64,000 nucleotides of DNA from Epiperipatus broadwayi (lineage: Eukaryota > Onychophora > Udeonychophora > Euonychophora > Peripatidae). Location: assembly GCA_028023455.1 (NCBI GenBank), contig JAQFVV010000020.1, positions 9,595,092 to 9,659,091 of the forward strand, given 5' to 3'. The notes under the pieces were generated by a model. It was not told the origin of the DNA. It did not search any database and saw nothing but the letters and a program-made list of their open reading frames with translations. How positions within the stretch are numbered: the stretch's first letter is position 1; each line of letters starts with the position of its first letter. Of this stretch, positions 22,830 through 35,779 are shown one piece after another. The translations under genes were made by a program, and so were the position numbers.

Positions 22830-23905
22830 TGAGGTATTCCACAGACTCAAAGCTTGCATCAATACAATTTACAGTATATACAGACCACTTGATCAAAGAA
22901 ATTGGACAGTATATAGAAAGCTTTTTCCTTTCTCACCTTGGAACTACTGTTAAAATGATTTCCTTCACTGATGATATCCTGATAATCTTCAGAGGCCTTC
23001 AGAATATTTATCTTATTCTTCATATTCTGACAAAATTCCAAACACTAACAGGGTCTACAATAGACATTTCTAGGTAATTTATGTGGCAGTTAGCTACAGA
23101 TTTCAACTTACCTTCATTCTTTACAAGTATTTACTCATCTTTTCTTGGAATTCCAATCATTTTATCTAAATCATCTGATCATTATCAAGTTCAATATTAA
23201 ACCATAATAAAAGTTTGTATTGTTAATGCTATTCTGGATGATACGCTTGTTTACCATGGTCCATAGATACATCTTTGCAGGACTACTGTTAGAAATCTTA
23301 TGTCTATAAAAACCATACATCTGGGATTTTCATCAAATTACAACTGCTTGTTTTCCTATTTGTAAAATGATCTTAAATCTAATGTCTTTAATCGTTCATC
23401 TCCTATATCAGAGCTAAAATAAACATAGCAACCTTAATTAGTCCAATCCTCAATACTACTCCTACACTTATAACATTGTTTGAGTCACTTCCATATGCAA
23501 GTCTTTTTTTATGATGCTGAGCATACAGATCTGCTAAACAATTATAATATCAAATATTTAGTTGGTGTCTTATTTAAAGATTTGAATATATATACATACA
23601 CACTAATTAACATCTATGGTCAATCCTTCCACTTGTAAAGACTTTAACCATATTCCAAAATGTGTGTACTTCTCAATCAAGAATAAATTTTTGTTTAACT
23701 TATTATTTGGAATAATTCCTGCCAAAACTTTCCTTACTAACCCATTTAGATTAAATCTGGATCCCATATATGTTTGTACAATAGTCATTTTCCAAACCTG
23801 TCCATACATCTCATCCTTACTGTACTTTGTATTTCACAAGCCTATTATTAATCTTAAACAATGCTTGAGAATATTTTTAAAATCCTTCAACCTTATAATG
23901 CCATA
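22830..23905 (+). pseudogene. Decayed LINE reverse transcriptase
   Basis: Plus-strand frames carry RT landmarks in order. A GIPQTQSL-type motif B segment (about 22833-22860, frameshifted) is followed by YTDHLIKEIG, then FTDDILIIF (motif C, the YxDD catalytic site in F-T-D-D form, about 22965-22991), then FQTLTGSTIDIS (the SGLxIN-type turn). Farther on (23690-23830) are FRLNLDP and TCPYIS, fitting the C-terminal LxxDPxCxxC...ETxxHI zinc-knuckle region with its cysteines lost. Multiple stops and frameshifts. The remnant at 36500-37030 appears to be the same family in the same orientation. Confidence 0.65.
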
Positions 23906-25790
23906 GTAATTACTCATATTCTCAGAATCAAGTGGCTTTCTCACTGCTTTGTAATATTTGGAAAAAAAAATTCTTAAAAAAATTAATAGAGTGTTATAAT
24001 ACATATTCATATGGTCTAAAATACTTAACTAGATGTACTATTAACAGAATTTGGCAGAATATTTTTCTTAATTGTACATTACTTTAAAATGATATGAAAC
24101 ATATAAATTACATATTCACATACATAAAACTAAATCATTTTTCATTTGCCATCAAACACTAATTGTATTAATTATGTTTTTATAAGTTATGTATTATATA
24201 CCAAGTTTTTTTTCTCCTTTATATATGTTAATACTTGTATATAATTTGCTATTAATAATTTATTATACAAATATAAAAAAAAAGTAAAATAAGTAATACT
24301 AGTCAAGTTCTATATGAAATATATTTTCTACTATGTAAAAGAAAATACCCAGATGCTCATTATTAAGAATCTATTTGTAGTGATGCTTGCATTCAACATA
24401 CTCTATTACAGAGTTGTCAAGTTTTGTTGACATATATATCATATCTAAAAGTACCTAAAGTTATCATAAAACTAAGATCGAAAAAAAAAAGTCTTACTGA
24501 ATCAGTGTGCTTAGGTTCAAAATTCTAAGATTTTTTTTTCCAAGCTATTAAATGATTATATACAAAAAATTAGAAGTGGTATTTGAATTTGTAATGTAAA
24601 TTTGAAGCTCTTTACCAGTGACCTAGAAATTAGACTGGAAATAGGAATGTGAATGTAACCTTACAATCTAGTAATCAACGATTACTCAAACTTATAATGC
24701 ATAGCTCAGAAGTGGAGTAAATATATTAAATTACCGCTTCTAAAACTAGAAAAATGAGAAGTAAAAGTAAAAGAATGAGATGGAGAAGAAGGAGTAATAG
24801 TAGATAAAATATACATATAAAGAGTTATCAATAAAAGTTAATAAAACTTTTGGCATTGTTTAACAAGTTCATATATATATAAGCATTTTTTCTATATCAG
24901 TTTGTTACATTAATCGATTTAATTTTTTTTAAAAATTTGACATAAAAAACACAAACTTAAAAAAAAAAGCATTAGAAATTAATAATAAAATTATCTTTAT
25001 CCCGAAGTTATCAGCTGCCAGTCTCATACAAAGCACGATGATACTTTTAAATCTGCTGCGAGCAAAAATCAATAGTAAACTTCATTTACAAAATAATCAT
25101 TACAATTTATTTTTAAAAAATTATTATTTTTAAAAAATTAAACAAATAAGCAACATACATCTATACGGCTAGATGAAATTTCAAGAATGGGGTTAAATCA
25201 TAACTTATCAGAATTATCATATTATAAAGACATTTTTTAATTCACAATTTTGGCAAATAAAAAACTTGATAAAGCCTCAAGGCTTTATAAAAAAATTAAT
25301 TTAATTGGATATACATATTTTCGTCAAATGCTTAACATTATTAAAATTGTTCTTATGGTTATTAAATCACCAGAAAACAAATTAATTAAATAAAAATGAT
25401 TATACATAGAAAAAAAAAAGATACAACATTCAATTTATTATTCGCATACAAAAAACCACCAACATCACATGAATAGAGATTTCTCAAAGAAACATTAGTT
25501 TAATCAAGTAAAAAATTGCAACAAATAATTATTTTTATTCATAATTTTACCAATACAATCATTTAAACAAAATTAACCATACTTTCAGTAAAAATAAATG
25601 TATGGTTAACTAATTTCAAATACAAAGTTAAACGAGAAGATTGGTCGGATTTGAGTAACTTTTTATAAAATAAACAGCCATTAAAATAGTTTTAAAAATC
25701 ATTTTTCTTCTAGAAATATTAAATAAACCTTTAAAATAATGTAAAACTGTTACAATTATATGATAAATATAATCACATAGTTTATGCTTT
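23906..25790. other. Highly AT-rich stretch without recognisable gene
   Basis: Poly-A runs near 24480, 24965 and 25410. No gene, RNA gene or matched repeat recognised. Confidence 0.45.
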
Positions 25791-25794
25791 GAGA

Positions 25795-26180
25795 GTTTAT
25801 ATAAAGTTTGACCATTGGAAATGATTGGGCTGAGACCTGATACAAGGACACCACTCTATCATTACACTCTAACCTATACAGGGCACTTAGAATAATTATA
25901 CAAGTATACAAGGAATCAAATGGATCTCTCATGAGAAAATATTTAGCTTGAGAAGAGGGATGGATGTGCAGAAAAGAAAGCCCATGAAGTTTTTTGTATG
26001 ATTAGTTGCTCAGGAAGATCATATAGGGTTCAACTACCTTAAATGGTCGGTTAAGCACAATAGTTTCTATTAGATCGACCAAATTATTTTTTTAAAAAAA
26101 ACTTGTTTCTCCTGGAAATTAATTCAAGAATTGTAAATTCATGAGTTTTCCACAACTACTCTACACTAAACTACACATAA
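25795..26180. repeat. Decayed dispersed repeat
   Basis: AAGTTTGACCATTGGAAATG followed by TGGGCTGAGACCTGATACAA resembles AAATTTGAACACTGGATGTA at 31168 and AAACTGGATGTAAAAATAAC at 37382 with their following GAGCTATGATCC. Low-identity members of one dispersed family; class unknown. Confidence 0.4.
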
Positions 26181-26796
26181 CATTCTATATTATGCTTATT
26201 TAAATAAAAACTACTCATTTGATGAGACATAGACATGCGCTTTATCCACAAATGAAAGTTTTTTTAAGTTACAAATATAGTAATTAGACATGAATAAAAA
26301 CACGTTCATTGTGTTTTCTTAATTTTATTAAAGTGAGAAGGCAATAAATAGTAGTTGGTTTGATTTGTAGTTTACATTTTAAGTTTTATCTTCATTAAAA
26401 GTTTGTTCTTTTAAGTTAGTTTAATTCAAGACATGATAACCCATAACATAACAAATTGTTTAAATCCTGATAAAAGTTTTATTAAAAATAAATCATTATT
26501 TTATCAAAGATATATAGTCAATAAAATAAATGCACAAACTGATAAATTAATAAAATACATAAATATAATTAGAAAAACAATCACTAAAGAAAAAGATGAC
26601 AATAAAATTAATCATATAGATATATTTATTAATAAAGAAAATAAAATCAATATAATAATAAAGACAACAGTATATAAATAACAAAACAATACACATGTAA
26701 TGAATTTGTTTTCTAATACATAAAATAGTTAAAAAACAAGAATATATAGGCAGCAATATGATATTCATATGAAAAATTATATAAAATAGAAATAGA

Positions 26797-27285
26797 CAAA
26801 ATTATAAAAGAATTTACAGTCATCATCACATCTGATTGGCTGTCATATAAGCATTCTAAAATGTGCATGCAAGAAGGTTTCTGCCTTTCACTTTAATTAT
26901 GAACTGCTTGTGCTTAATAAATAATATTTACACATGTTACTGTCAATTTCATAAGTTCTGATAAAAATTACTCCATTGTAAATCGAAAGATTTCACGTTA
27001 TTGATTTAGAAATAATATACAATGAGTTAATTGTGAACATGTTTAAAAGCTTCATGCTCTTAAGTCAAAATGCTTCAGACTGGCTTACATATATATATAT
27101 AGAAACTTAAGTAAAGAAGAAGGTGCAACCACATTTTTCTTATAAAATATCTGTCTTGTGTTGCGACTTGAGATCTTCCTATACAGTCATTATTAGATCT
27201 GATTGGCTGTCATATAAGCATTCTTAAATGTGCATGCAAGAAGGTTTCAGCCTTTCACTTTAATTAAAAGAATTTACTGTAAGTC
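26797..27285. mobile_element. Small element with about 90-bp direct terminal repeats
   Basis: Two direct repeats of about 85-90 bp, about 26816-26903 and 27181-27267, share ATCTGATTGGCTGTCATATA, AATGTGCATGCAAGAAGGTTTC and CCTTTCACTTTAATTA. The words AAAAGAATTTAC (26806-26817) and AAAAGAATTTAC (27267-27278) lie outside or overlap the two ends as a possible target duplication. The interior of about 280 bp is non-coding. It could be a miniature LTR element (TRIM) or a pair of SINE-like insertions. Neither copy starts TG and ends CA, which argues against a classical LTR. Confidence 0.5.
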
Positions 27286-27306
27286 AGTTTTAACATATTT
27301 AAAATA

Positions 27307-27469
27307 AAACAGGCAAAACTCTCCATACAGTAGTGCCACTCAGTGCCAACCAGAGTAGCCAATGGATGCCATAAGGCTTGTGCATAAAATCCCTATCTAG
27401 TGCCTACTTATCCCATATTATTCTGGTTGGCACTGAGTGGCACTACTGTATGAAGAGTTTTGCCTGTTT
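27307..27469. mobile_element. TIR transposon family 'AAACAGGC', 163-bp MITE
   Basis: The best-preserved ends of the family. AAACAGGCAAAACTCTCCAT leads a left inverted repeat of about 48 bp, matched at 27422-27469 (ending AGTTTTGCCTGTTT). TA lies outside both ends (27305-27306, 27470-27471). The centre keeps the family words AATGGATGCCATAAGGCTTG and CCCTATCTAGTGCC. Size, TA target and lack of coding make it a Tc1/mariner-type MITE by inference. Confidence 0.85.
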
Positions 27470-27672
27470 TAATAACAGTAATGTGCTAGTATAAGAAATA
27501 GTGATATTTAAAATAACATTAATAAAACAGAAAATATAATTAAAGAAAAAAAAGGAGATTCATAATAGAAACAAAAAAAAAAAGAATAATAAATATTTCA
27601 GAATAAAATTGAATAATATCAATATTACAAACAAAAATAATAAAATTATCAGAAAATTAAATAAAAAATGCA

Positions 27673-27773
<101 letters not shown>

Positions 27774-28207
27774 GAAAAAGATATTCAATAGGTAATAAAA
27801 ATATAGTAAATGATATATATGAAATAATGTGAAAATATATTAATAATATATACCTATATATATATATCAGGGTAATAGAAAATTCAATAAAACCAAAAGC
27901 ACAGGTATAATAAAAATATATATTCATAATAAAAAAAAAAAAGGAAAGATATTTGAAATTAAAAACATCAAAAGGATTTCTAAAACAAATAATAAAAAAT
28001 GGAGAAATAACATGTTTTTTTAAAAAACAATCATACATTTAATAAAGACAAAGATCAAAAATTAATAATGTGATTAATATAAAATCTAAAGGAATAATTG
28101 CCAATTAATTAAATGTAAAAAAAGAGATGGATTTGCTTATGTATTAGATATGGACAATGCCATATCACATATATGATCAATATCAGCATCATTATTTGCA
28201 ACTGTTA

Positions 28208-28640
28208 CCAATTCACTAAAGGATGAATGTCTCTCCAAGTTAATCCATTTTCTCCAATTTCTAGTCTCTCTTTACATCATATCAGCAAACTTTCTTATTT
28301 CATCTATGCATCTCAAAGGACTCTCTTCTTTCTAGATCTTTTATCATTTCTTGGGATCCATTTTAGATCATTTGTCCATCTGTTATTCTCTCTTCTAGTA
28401 ATATACCTAACCTAATTCTATTTCAATCTCTTAATTCTTTTAATGATAGCAGTAATATCTACTTTATTTCTCATTCAATGTATTTTATTTTCTATTTCTT
28501 CTTGCTACTCCTAACATACATCTATCTATATTTTTTTGAGTCATCTGAAGTCTCTGCATAATTGTTTTATTAGGTATCCAAGTCTCACACTCACAACAGA
28601 CAGATTGTATATCTCCACAACATTTTTTACAACAAGTTTA
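28208..28640 (-). pseudogene. LINE 3'-end remnant (RT C-terminal tail)
   Basis: The minus strand reads DRWTNDLKWIP-type sequence (frameshifted), then DEIRKFADMM, RNWRKWINLERHSSFSELV. This follows the C-terminal LINE pattern RWxDDI...W...RxxWxxLE. Upstream of it (28430-28640) the plus-strand text of ATCTCTTAATTCTTTTAATG and TTAGGTATCCAAGTCTCACA matches the more internal part of the same RT protein in reverse. Several stops. The plus-strand 62-codon frame here is a shadow. Confidence 0.6.
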
Positions 28641-29930
28641 CAAGAAGTATTTGTGGATTAAAATGGTAATCTAAAGGAGTAAAAGAAAATAGAAATTATT
28701 CAAGTCATTTAGATTGACAGAAGTGTTTTTTTTTTTTTCAGGTATTGTTTAGAGCTTCATGAAATGTTGCAAAAGTTATCAGATGAAAAAAAATCAAGTA
28801 ATGCTCAATGGACTTTCTTAGAAGTAAAAAATGAAGTTTGATAATCATCAGTTAAAAAAATTTAACAACTATAAATAAATACCTTGCTCAAATTAAAGAT
28901 GGAAACATAATAGATGAAATTAATTATAGAATTAAATGTAGGCAAAAGATAGAAATAATTTAATACTAAAAGAAAATATGCCTTAATATATGAAAAGTTT
29001 TTAATAAATAAAGTTCTTACTTCCAACACATAACTTAAAGCAATATAGATATTTCAAATCACTCAATGAAATGTAGGTGTTAAAAAAACAAACATAAATA
29101 AAAAAGAAAATATAAGGGTGAGATAACAAACAGTATCAATGATATCATTAAAGCATTAAAAGAATAAAATGAAGCAGAGCTGAATATATTGTAAAGAGAA
29201 ATGAAAATATATGTACAGTTGAAATGTTATAATGGATCCCCAAAAATTATAAAGTGTCTTAGAAAAAGACTATATTTGGATGAACAAAATAATATAAAGT
29301 TTGCACTGTGGTGTGAAGAAGATAGACTAGGATGTATTAAAATTGTAGAGATAACCCTATAGTAAATCAATAATGGTGGAAAAATAAAAACCATTTTTTT
29401 CTTTTGAATGGAATAATGCAACAATGAACATTTTGACAAAACCTTATTATCTGTCTTTAGAATTTACTATTATTGATTAATTTATCAATCCATGTAGAAG
29501 TTTTATTCTACATAGTTTAATAAATAATAATAATACTTAATTCTGCAAATGGCCAATGGGATTAGCAAAAATGTTAAAAAAAAAAAAGTGTTATTTTAAT
29601 ATGTATTGTTTATGATTATTTCTGTATGTGTTTGTACATAAATATATGTAAGATGTATGTATATTTATATATAACACACATATGAGCAAAGTTATCTGTT
29701 TCTTATCTATCTATCTGCATTAAATTAACATATCACATTCTAACCTAATCTATCTCATTTTATTCTATTCTAATTTAAATCAATCCACATTTTTCTACCC
29801 ATCTACTAATCCTTTCAGATAGATACATGGATAGATAATACATATTTAGATCATATACCATTTGGCCAAACTCTTTTATTAATCATAGCTATACCATATA
29901 ATGTAAACCATAATAACAAATTGATATCTG
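28641..29930. other. AT-rich stretch without recognisable gene
   Basis: Contains ATCT/AGAT-rich simple sequence near 29700-29840. No gene or matched element recognised. Confidence 0.4.
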
Positions 29931-30510
29931 ATGCCTTATAAATTCCAGTCCAATGATGTTCTATGCAATATTACCAGACTAATTTCTAACTTATGGTTTT
30001 TAACAATGAGGAGTTTTAGAACTTTAAGATCTTCAAAATGTACCTTCATTTTAGCAGCAATTATTTATTTCTTTATTATTAATCTATCATCTCAAATTGA
30101 GAAACATATATATGTTTTCAGTCAATGCCATCTTGATTATGTAGGTGGATAGATTTGAAATCAGTCAGTATCTATATATACAGTGTTCTTAACTTTTTAA
30201 CAATTATTAATATTCTTATCTTGTGGTCAGGATACTGATCTTGTTTCAGATCTATATAATTATACAGGAAAGTTGGCTTAGATTGAAAACATTTATGTTT
30301 TTCAATTTGAGCTGGTAGCTGGATACTAAACCAGAGAAATAAATAATGGGTGTTAGAAAAGAAGGTGCATTATATCCTAAAGGTCCAGATATACTGTTAC
30401 AAGGCACAAAGTTCATTATAGATGAAATCCATATATTAGAAACTACTCTGGCAATATTGGACAGAAAAGCACTTGTTAAGGTATTATTAAGCACTATTAT
30501 CTGATATCTA
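29931..30510. repeat. Decayed copy of the 'AAACAGGC' transposon interior
   Basis: TACCAGACTAATTTCTAACT and ACAATGAGGAGTTTTAGAAC (29968-30016) parallel CCCCAGACTAGTTTCTGGCT and TCAGTGAGGAGCCTTGGATC of the 10.9-kb copy, in the same order and spacing. The terminal repeats are not visible. Two modest open frames here (29931-30152 plus, 30252-30494 minus) are by-products. Confidence 0.45.
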
Positions 30511-31920
30511 TTATTTATTAAAGCTTACATTAGATAGCATAATTGAGGTTAAAAAAAGCATGCTGCTGAAACAGCAATAAGTAAGCTGGAGTCATGTGAT
30601 ATAGTTATGTAACATATAAGTAACATATTAAGTAAAAAATTCTATTTAAATTCCTTATTTCATGGCAAAAAAATATATAATAGGCTTTTTTGAACACTAT
30701 GTATAAATCCTCAATGGGAAGAGTTTTTAATGATCAAAGCATCATGCATTTGCAAGTCTTTTAAGAGAAAAATTATTTGCAGAAGCATCCAGTTGATATA
30801 CTGGCAAAATTTCTTTCATCTCCCTCAGACCTAAGATGACATTGAAAAATTATATTGTTATATGCTTATTAGTAAAGCATGTTATATTTGAACATCTGAG
30901 TGACAGGTTGAGATCACAATTCCACTGAGTGAGATATCTTAAATTTTAGCTGAGAATCAATTCAGGAACATTTGGTTCTTAACTCTATCACTGAATTAAA
31001 TTACATAGGGTGCACATGTTCTTGAATTTTCACAATTGGTTATGGAGGAGATAAATAAGACTTCATAAATAAATAGATATTTTTTCTTTATTGTAGATCA
31101 AAGTCTTTTCAAAAATTTACAATTCTTATTAGCTTGAATACATTTTTGCTTGGAAGTTCATATAAAATTTGAACACTGGATGTAACAAAGTTGAGCTATG
31201 ATCCTTGGATCTTGAGATCTGAATTTGCTACTCTGCAAGAGCACTAAATCCCACTGAGTAATTTTCTATTGAAACAAAATATGTAAATTCTGAATATGAA
31301 AAATTATTTTAGTTAATGACTTCTACAGGATGTTCCCCAAAATCTGTTATATATATATATAATTAAAAACCAGTCAGCACTTAGGCAATCCCAATATCAA
31401 AAACAATTTCAAACTGTTGTCAAGGCAACCTCCTTTATATATATATTCAATGTTTGGAAACTTAATATAAAATTTTACTGTATATTAGTTAAAAAGATTT
31501 TTAACCTAAAGAAGAGAATTTATTAATTTTCTTTTTTAAAAAAGGATTTTTAAAAGTATTCCCAAAAGTATAGAAAATGTAATGAATAACTATTTGAAAA
31601 AACAACTCTGTAGTATTTGCAAATAATAAAAAAATTAAAAGATTACTTAAATATTTAATAACTCTATAAAAATTTAAAAATATTGTAAATATGTTACTGA
31701 ATTATTTAACACTACTTTCTACATATTATACTCTAACTTTTCGTTTTTAGATAATTTTATTAATGAGTCCATAAAATACTTTGTAAAGAAAAACAGTGAT
31801 AATTGAATTTAACTAATGTAAAGCTATAAATTATATTGAAAGATATATTAATATTAAAAGAAAAAAAATGTTTATATATTTTACTCGAATCTGTATGATT
31901 TATACTACAACATAAAAACC
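30511..31920. other. AT-rich DNA with decayed repeats
   Basis: 31150-31265 carries the dispersed-repeat words TTTGAACACTGGATGTAACA and AGTTGAGCTATGATCC shared with 37.4 kb. 31370-31435 (TTGTCAAGGCAACCTCC) resembles the GTCAAGGCAAC loop of the element at 35988. No gene. Confidence 0.4.
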
Positions 31921-31924
31921 AAAC

Positions 31925-32165
31925 AAGCACAAATCATTATTATCTGTCATTGAATTGATTCTGACGATTCTATAAAAAAGACGTCATCTCTTTCTATTCT
32001 TTATAATGTGATGAAGCTCTTGTAGGTACATCCCTATAGATTCCCTTATTTCATTCGTCCATCTTATAAATAGATATCTTTGCTTTCTTTTGTATTCAAC
32101 ATTATCAATCAGTAACATAGTTTCTAATACATGATCAGCTGCTCTCATTACATGTTCAAAATAAG
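31925..32165 (-). pseudogene. LINE ORF2 C-terminal remnant, best-preserved
   Basis: The minus strand translates with little interruption. YFEHVMRAADHVLETMLLI is followed by a basic run ending RKQRYLFIRWTNEIRESIG, then LQELHHIIKNRKR and, after one stop, FYRIVRINSMTDNND. This follows the classical LINE C-terminal order of GHVxRxxxHxLExxxLLGxVEGRRxRGRxxxRWxDDI, a helical LxELxxxxxDRxxWR segment and a final VxxSxxRLxD. The basic GRRRRGRP patch and tryptophan are eroded. Only this tail is present. Confidence 0.75.
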
Positions 32166-32415
32166 GAAATTAATGAACTTCATCCATCATTTTTAAAGAA
32201 ATTGGAGAAAATAAATACATAAAAATGATAGAATGAAAGTCTCTTACAAATTATAGATAATAATTAAATGACTATTTACTGAAATATTATATATGTGAAG
32301 TGTGACTTAACTATTGGTTTTAAGTACAATTTAGATATTGTATGACTTGTTACAGTGAACTAACTGATTCCAGAGTTCATTTAGTATATCATCCATTTAT
32401 TGTAAACATATGTAT

Positions 32416-32537
32416 TTATCACATGATCACCATTTCTTATGCTTGCTTATAACTGTTGGCGCTCTGGCCATCTGACATCCATTGATTACTCTAGCTTGCA
32501 CTGAGTGGCAATACTGTATGGGGAGTTTTACCTGTTT
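32416..32537. mobile_element. Right-end fragment of the 'AAACAGGC' transposon family
   Basis: CATTGATTACTCTAGCTTGC, GAGTGGCAATACTGTATGGG and a terminal ACCTGTTT followed by TA (32538-32539) match the right termini at 11.4, 13.3 and 27.5 kb. The upstream CATGATCACCATTTCTTATG also occurs next to the 13.1-kb and 38.0-kb copies. The left end is missing. Confidence 0.65.
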
Positions 32538-32539
32538 TA

Positions 32540-33960
32540 ACATATATATTTTGGGTTATCTGTTCCAAATTCACAGTCTAGAGCAAAGTTAAAACTTTTA
32601 AAAGCATAAAATAAAAATGAAAACAAATTTACTCTAGCCCTACCACTTGCAAATCTTTCCCTTTCTTGTTCGGACTATTTTTACCATGAAATTATAAGTT
32701 GATTTTTTTCTGCCTCATAGTAAAAATCATAACTGATCTAAACACAAAAACAAGCTTTCATTAAGATCTTTTTACTTCAGTGTTCTTGCTTGGAATTTTT
32801 TAATGATATTAATAAGCTTTATAAAAAGTATCTGAAATATCTTTTGCATATCTGTTCTACATTAATAAAGGTATTCATTGTAGCATTTTTCTTAGTTGAT
32901 TAATTTTACAGATTTTTCATTTAGATATTTTTTTCTTGATGGTACGCTATAATTTGTCTTCTGACTCAAATCAAAATTTAAATAAATTGTTAACTTATAT
33001 TAATAAAAAAATTATTTACTTTTGTTTTCTCATGTGGATTTTTTCCAATTTTAATCATCATTCTAACTTAGTTTTTCAGAAAGGCACTGAAACACTTTCT
33101 ACACAGACCTCTTATGTTAACCAATGGCATTCATTGTAATATTTTTATTCATTGACAATTTACAGCTTCTTTATTTTGATTTTTTTTTATGACAAGGCTA
33201 ATTGGTCTTCCAATTTAGATTTCTATGTTTATTGTAAAACTTATATAAATATGACAGACTAAAAAAAGTACAGCATATTTTTATTGCTAAAAATACAAAT
33301 AAATAGCTAAGTAAACTAAATTACTATCTTAAAGTTTTATATGACAAAATTATCTGTATTGTAATGAATACTGGATATATTTGCATTTGTGGTAGAAATC
33401 TTAATTTAGAAGAAAAAGTGTTTGTTGTATAATTTATTGACTCCATAAGCTTTCATTATAGCAAACCTAACTTTATTATAATTCAAGATATTTCACACTT
33501 ATTTATATATAACTTAATATCACAGTAATTACATGTTTAAAAAATCAGAGGTAATTTTAACAAGATTTTAAGTAAATCTTATTTAATCATTCATTTGTTA
33601 TAAAAGCTAATATGTTTAATTATTATAATTAAAAATAAATAAAGAAATTATCATTCACAACAGAGCTATGATATCTGTTATATTTGTCCCAAGCCAATTC
33701 TGACATATATGGTGTATAACAAATAATAACACACTTTGCTTATAAGTTTTTGGAAGGGGTATCAATCTTTTTAACACACACATTGATTTATAACATGCAT
33801 ATTCACATGTCTATTTACTATAATTTTTGAGTTCAATCATTCACATTCACCCAAATACACCTACTTCTGCCTCTACTAGTACTGCTAATAATAACAACAC
33901 AGCACTATAAATGTATTTTTGTCAAATAAAATGCACAGATGAAGTATTACACTATGGTTG
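32540..33960. other. AT-rich stretch without recognisable gene
   Basis: No gene recognised; the plus-strand 67-codon frame at 32936 is low-complexity and unsupported. Confidence 0.4.
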
Positions 33961-34045
33961 TATCAGAGTAATCCAGTTTCATCAATCTGGACAATTTCCT
34001 TTTTCTTCAATTATTTTTTTAGTTCTATGGAAATGTAATAACTTT
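33961..34045 (-). pseudogene. Possible pogo/Tigger transposase scrap
   Basis: On the minus strand LKKKEIVQIDETGLL is read just before a stop. An N/I-x-DETGLF/L motif carrying the first catalytic aspartate is characteristic of pogo/Tigger/jerky-type DDE transposases, where it follows a KIIEE-type helix; the neighbouring frame here reads KIIEEKRKL. The rest of the domain is not readable. It would fit as a relic of an autonomous relative of the TA-flanked elements at 2869 and 43044, but the match is short. Confidence 0.3.
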
Positions 34046-35660
34046 TATTATTGGTAAATACTGTCCTTCTTGTAGTTTTGATGTTTTAAAACTGTATTGA
34101 TGTCAGAATCAACACCTATTCCTTATTTGCAATTAAATGGTTTAAAGTTATCCAGTTCAAATTATCAGCTAAACTCTTCATAGATACTTTAAGCTTTCTG
34201 ATGTAATACAATAATGTCTACAAAAATGTTTTACCAGTTTTTTATCTTTCAAAACTAAATCAATAATTTTCATTTTACCACATAAAAAATACTTCTTTTC
34301 AAAGATTTCACTAAACATTTAAATCATCTATGCCACAATTAAGATGACGGTTTTTGAAATCTGTTGTAAGAAACAGAATGATAATTTGTTTCTAGAAAAG
34401 CAAGATAACTGATGCAGATTGTCCTCTAGGTCTAAAGATGAGTGAAGATGAAACTAGGCTTGATCAATGACAAGATTCAGTACTGCAGTGCATGATGTAC
34501 AAGTGGTAGTTTCCAGAACCCCAAGAATATGCTGACCACTGGTTAAATTTGAAGATTTTAATTGTTATTAGGATGAATAATTTTAGAATGGAGAAAGAAC
34601 TGGGATGCATGTCCATATGTTTATGTTCAATCATGATTATCTCTCTTAACCATGTGGATTGAGTACTAGATTACTCAAAACATTGGAACAGTAGAGAAAT
34701 TTGCAAATAGACTCCTGTTTTTAGATATATAAATGAAACAATTTGGCAAAATAGCAGAGAAGAGTACAGAACATTACTGGTGCAATATTAGTGATATCTG
34801 TTGAAAAATAAATGGAAAGAAAAACAATATAGTGACCAAATTGAGCTGATAGCAGCAAAGGAATCAAATTACTAGACTATTTTAGATGAATGTTAAAACC
34901 TCTGTGAAGCAAATTTGATACTCAATAAATTGTTCACTGTGTTATATATTCAAAAAAAAAAAAAAAAAAACTTCTTTTAAATTTCCTAAAGTTTCTACCT
35001 TTAAGTTTAGAAAATGTTTATTAAATGAAATAGAGTAGCACATAAAACTTTTGATACTAAAAAAAGTAAAGAAAAAATATGCATTTGATTTTAACATAAT
35101 TAATAAACAATAACACATAATCTTATTTGATTTAATGAGAACCCTTCAACAGAAAAAATAGCTAGTTTGACATCTAAACTAATATAGACTTACGAAATTT
35201 AATAAATTCACAAATTTTGTTTTTATCTGAACTGTAGAATTGATTTGGAAAAGATAAAAGAATAATGCAAATGAATCGATCTGCCTTTCTGTTTGCTTAT
35301 CTACAAATCCACCCATCTCTTTAGCTATATTTTTTCTATATGTCCATCTGTTTATATAAATTATATACTCATCCATTTATATACAGAAGAGGAATATTTG
35401 TTCTATTTTTAAAACAAATTCCATAAAGCGAATGGAATTAACTTTGGAATGTCTTGAAAAATGTGTAAATTGAAAGAATCAAAATGAATGTGAGATTTAA
35501 TACTGTTCATATAGAAATATATAGAAGAGTGATAGTGATATAGTAATAAAAATAGCACTAAATCTAGAATTGTTTACTACATTAGATTTGTTGATTATGT
35601 GATAATATTAGATACAGCGGATGAACTCAAGGAATTATCATGCATAATTAACAAACTTGT
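34046..35660. other. AT-rich DNA, no gene recognised
   Basis: 34380-34800 is more complex than its surroundings and may be an old transposon or pseudogene, but no motif could be read. A poly-A run of about 18 follows TATATTC at about 34952. Confidence 0.35.
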
Positions 35661-35670
35661 TTTTTTTTTC

Positions 35671-35763
35671 ATGTGTCAAAGCATCAGCCAGGAAGCGTAC
35701 ACGCAAACCCGGGACAACTGCATGTAAGGCAGCTGTGCTGACCACTTGACCACCAATGCTTGA
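35671..35763 (-). mobile_element. Short tRNA-like SINE, copy S9
   Basis: Minus-strand copy: GCATTGGTGGTCAAGTGGTC, CTGC-CTTACAT-GCAG arm, CGGGTTTGCGTGTACGCTTC and GATGCTTTGACACATG. The A-rich flank (plus-strand ACAAACTTGTTTTTTTTT, 35651-35669) reappears as GAAAACTTGATTTTTTTT after it. Directly followed by S10. Confidence 0.85.
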
Positions 35764-35779
35764 AAACTTGATTTTTTTT

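Noticed and set aside
26433-26681. 82-codon Ile/Asn/Lys-rich plus-strand frame
   Set aside because: Composition is what AT-rich non-coding DNA gives when translated; no motif.
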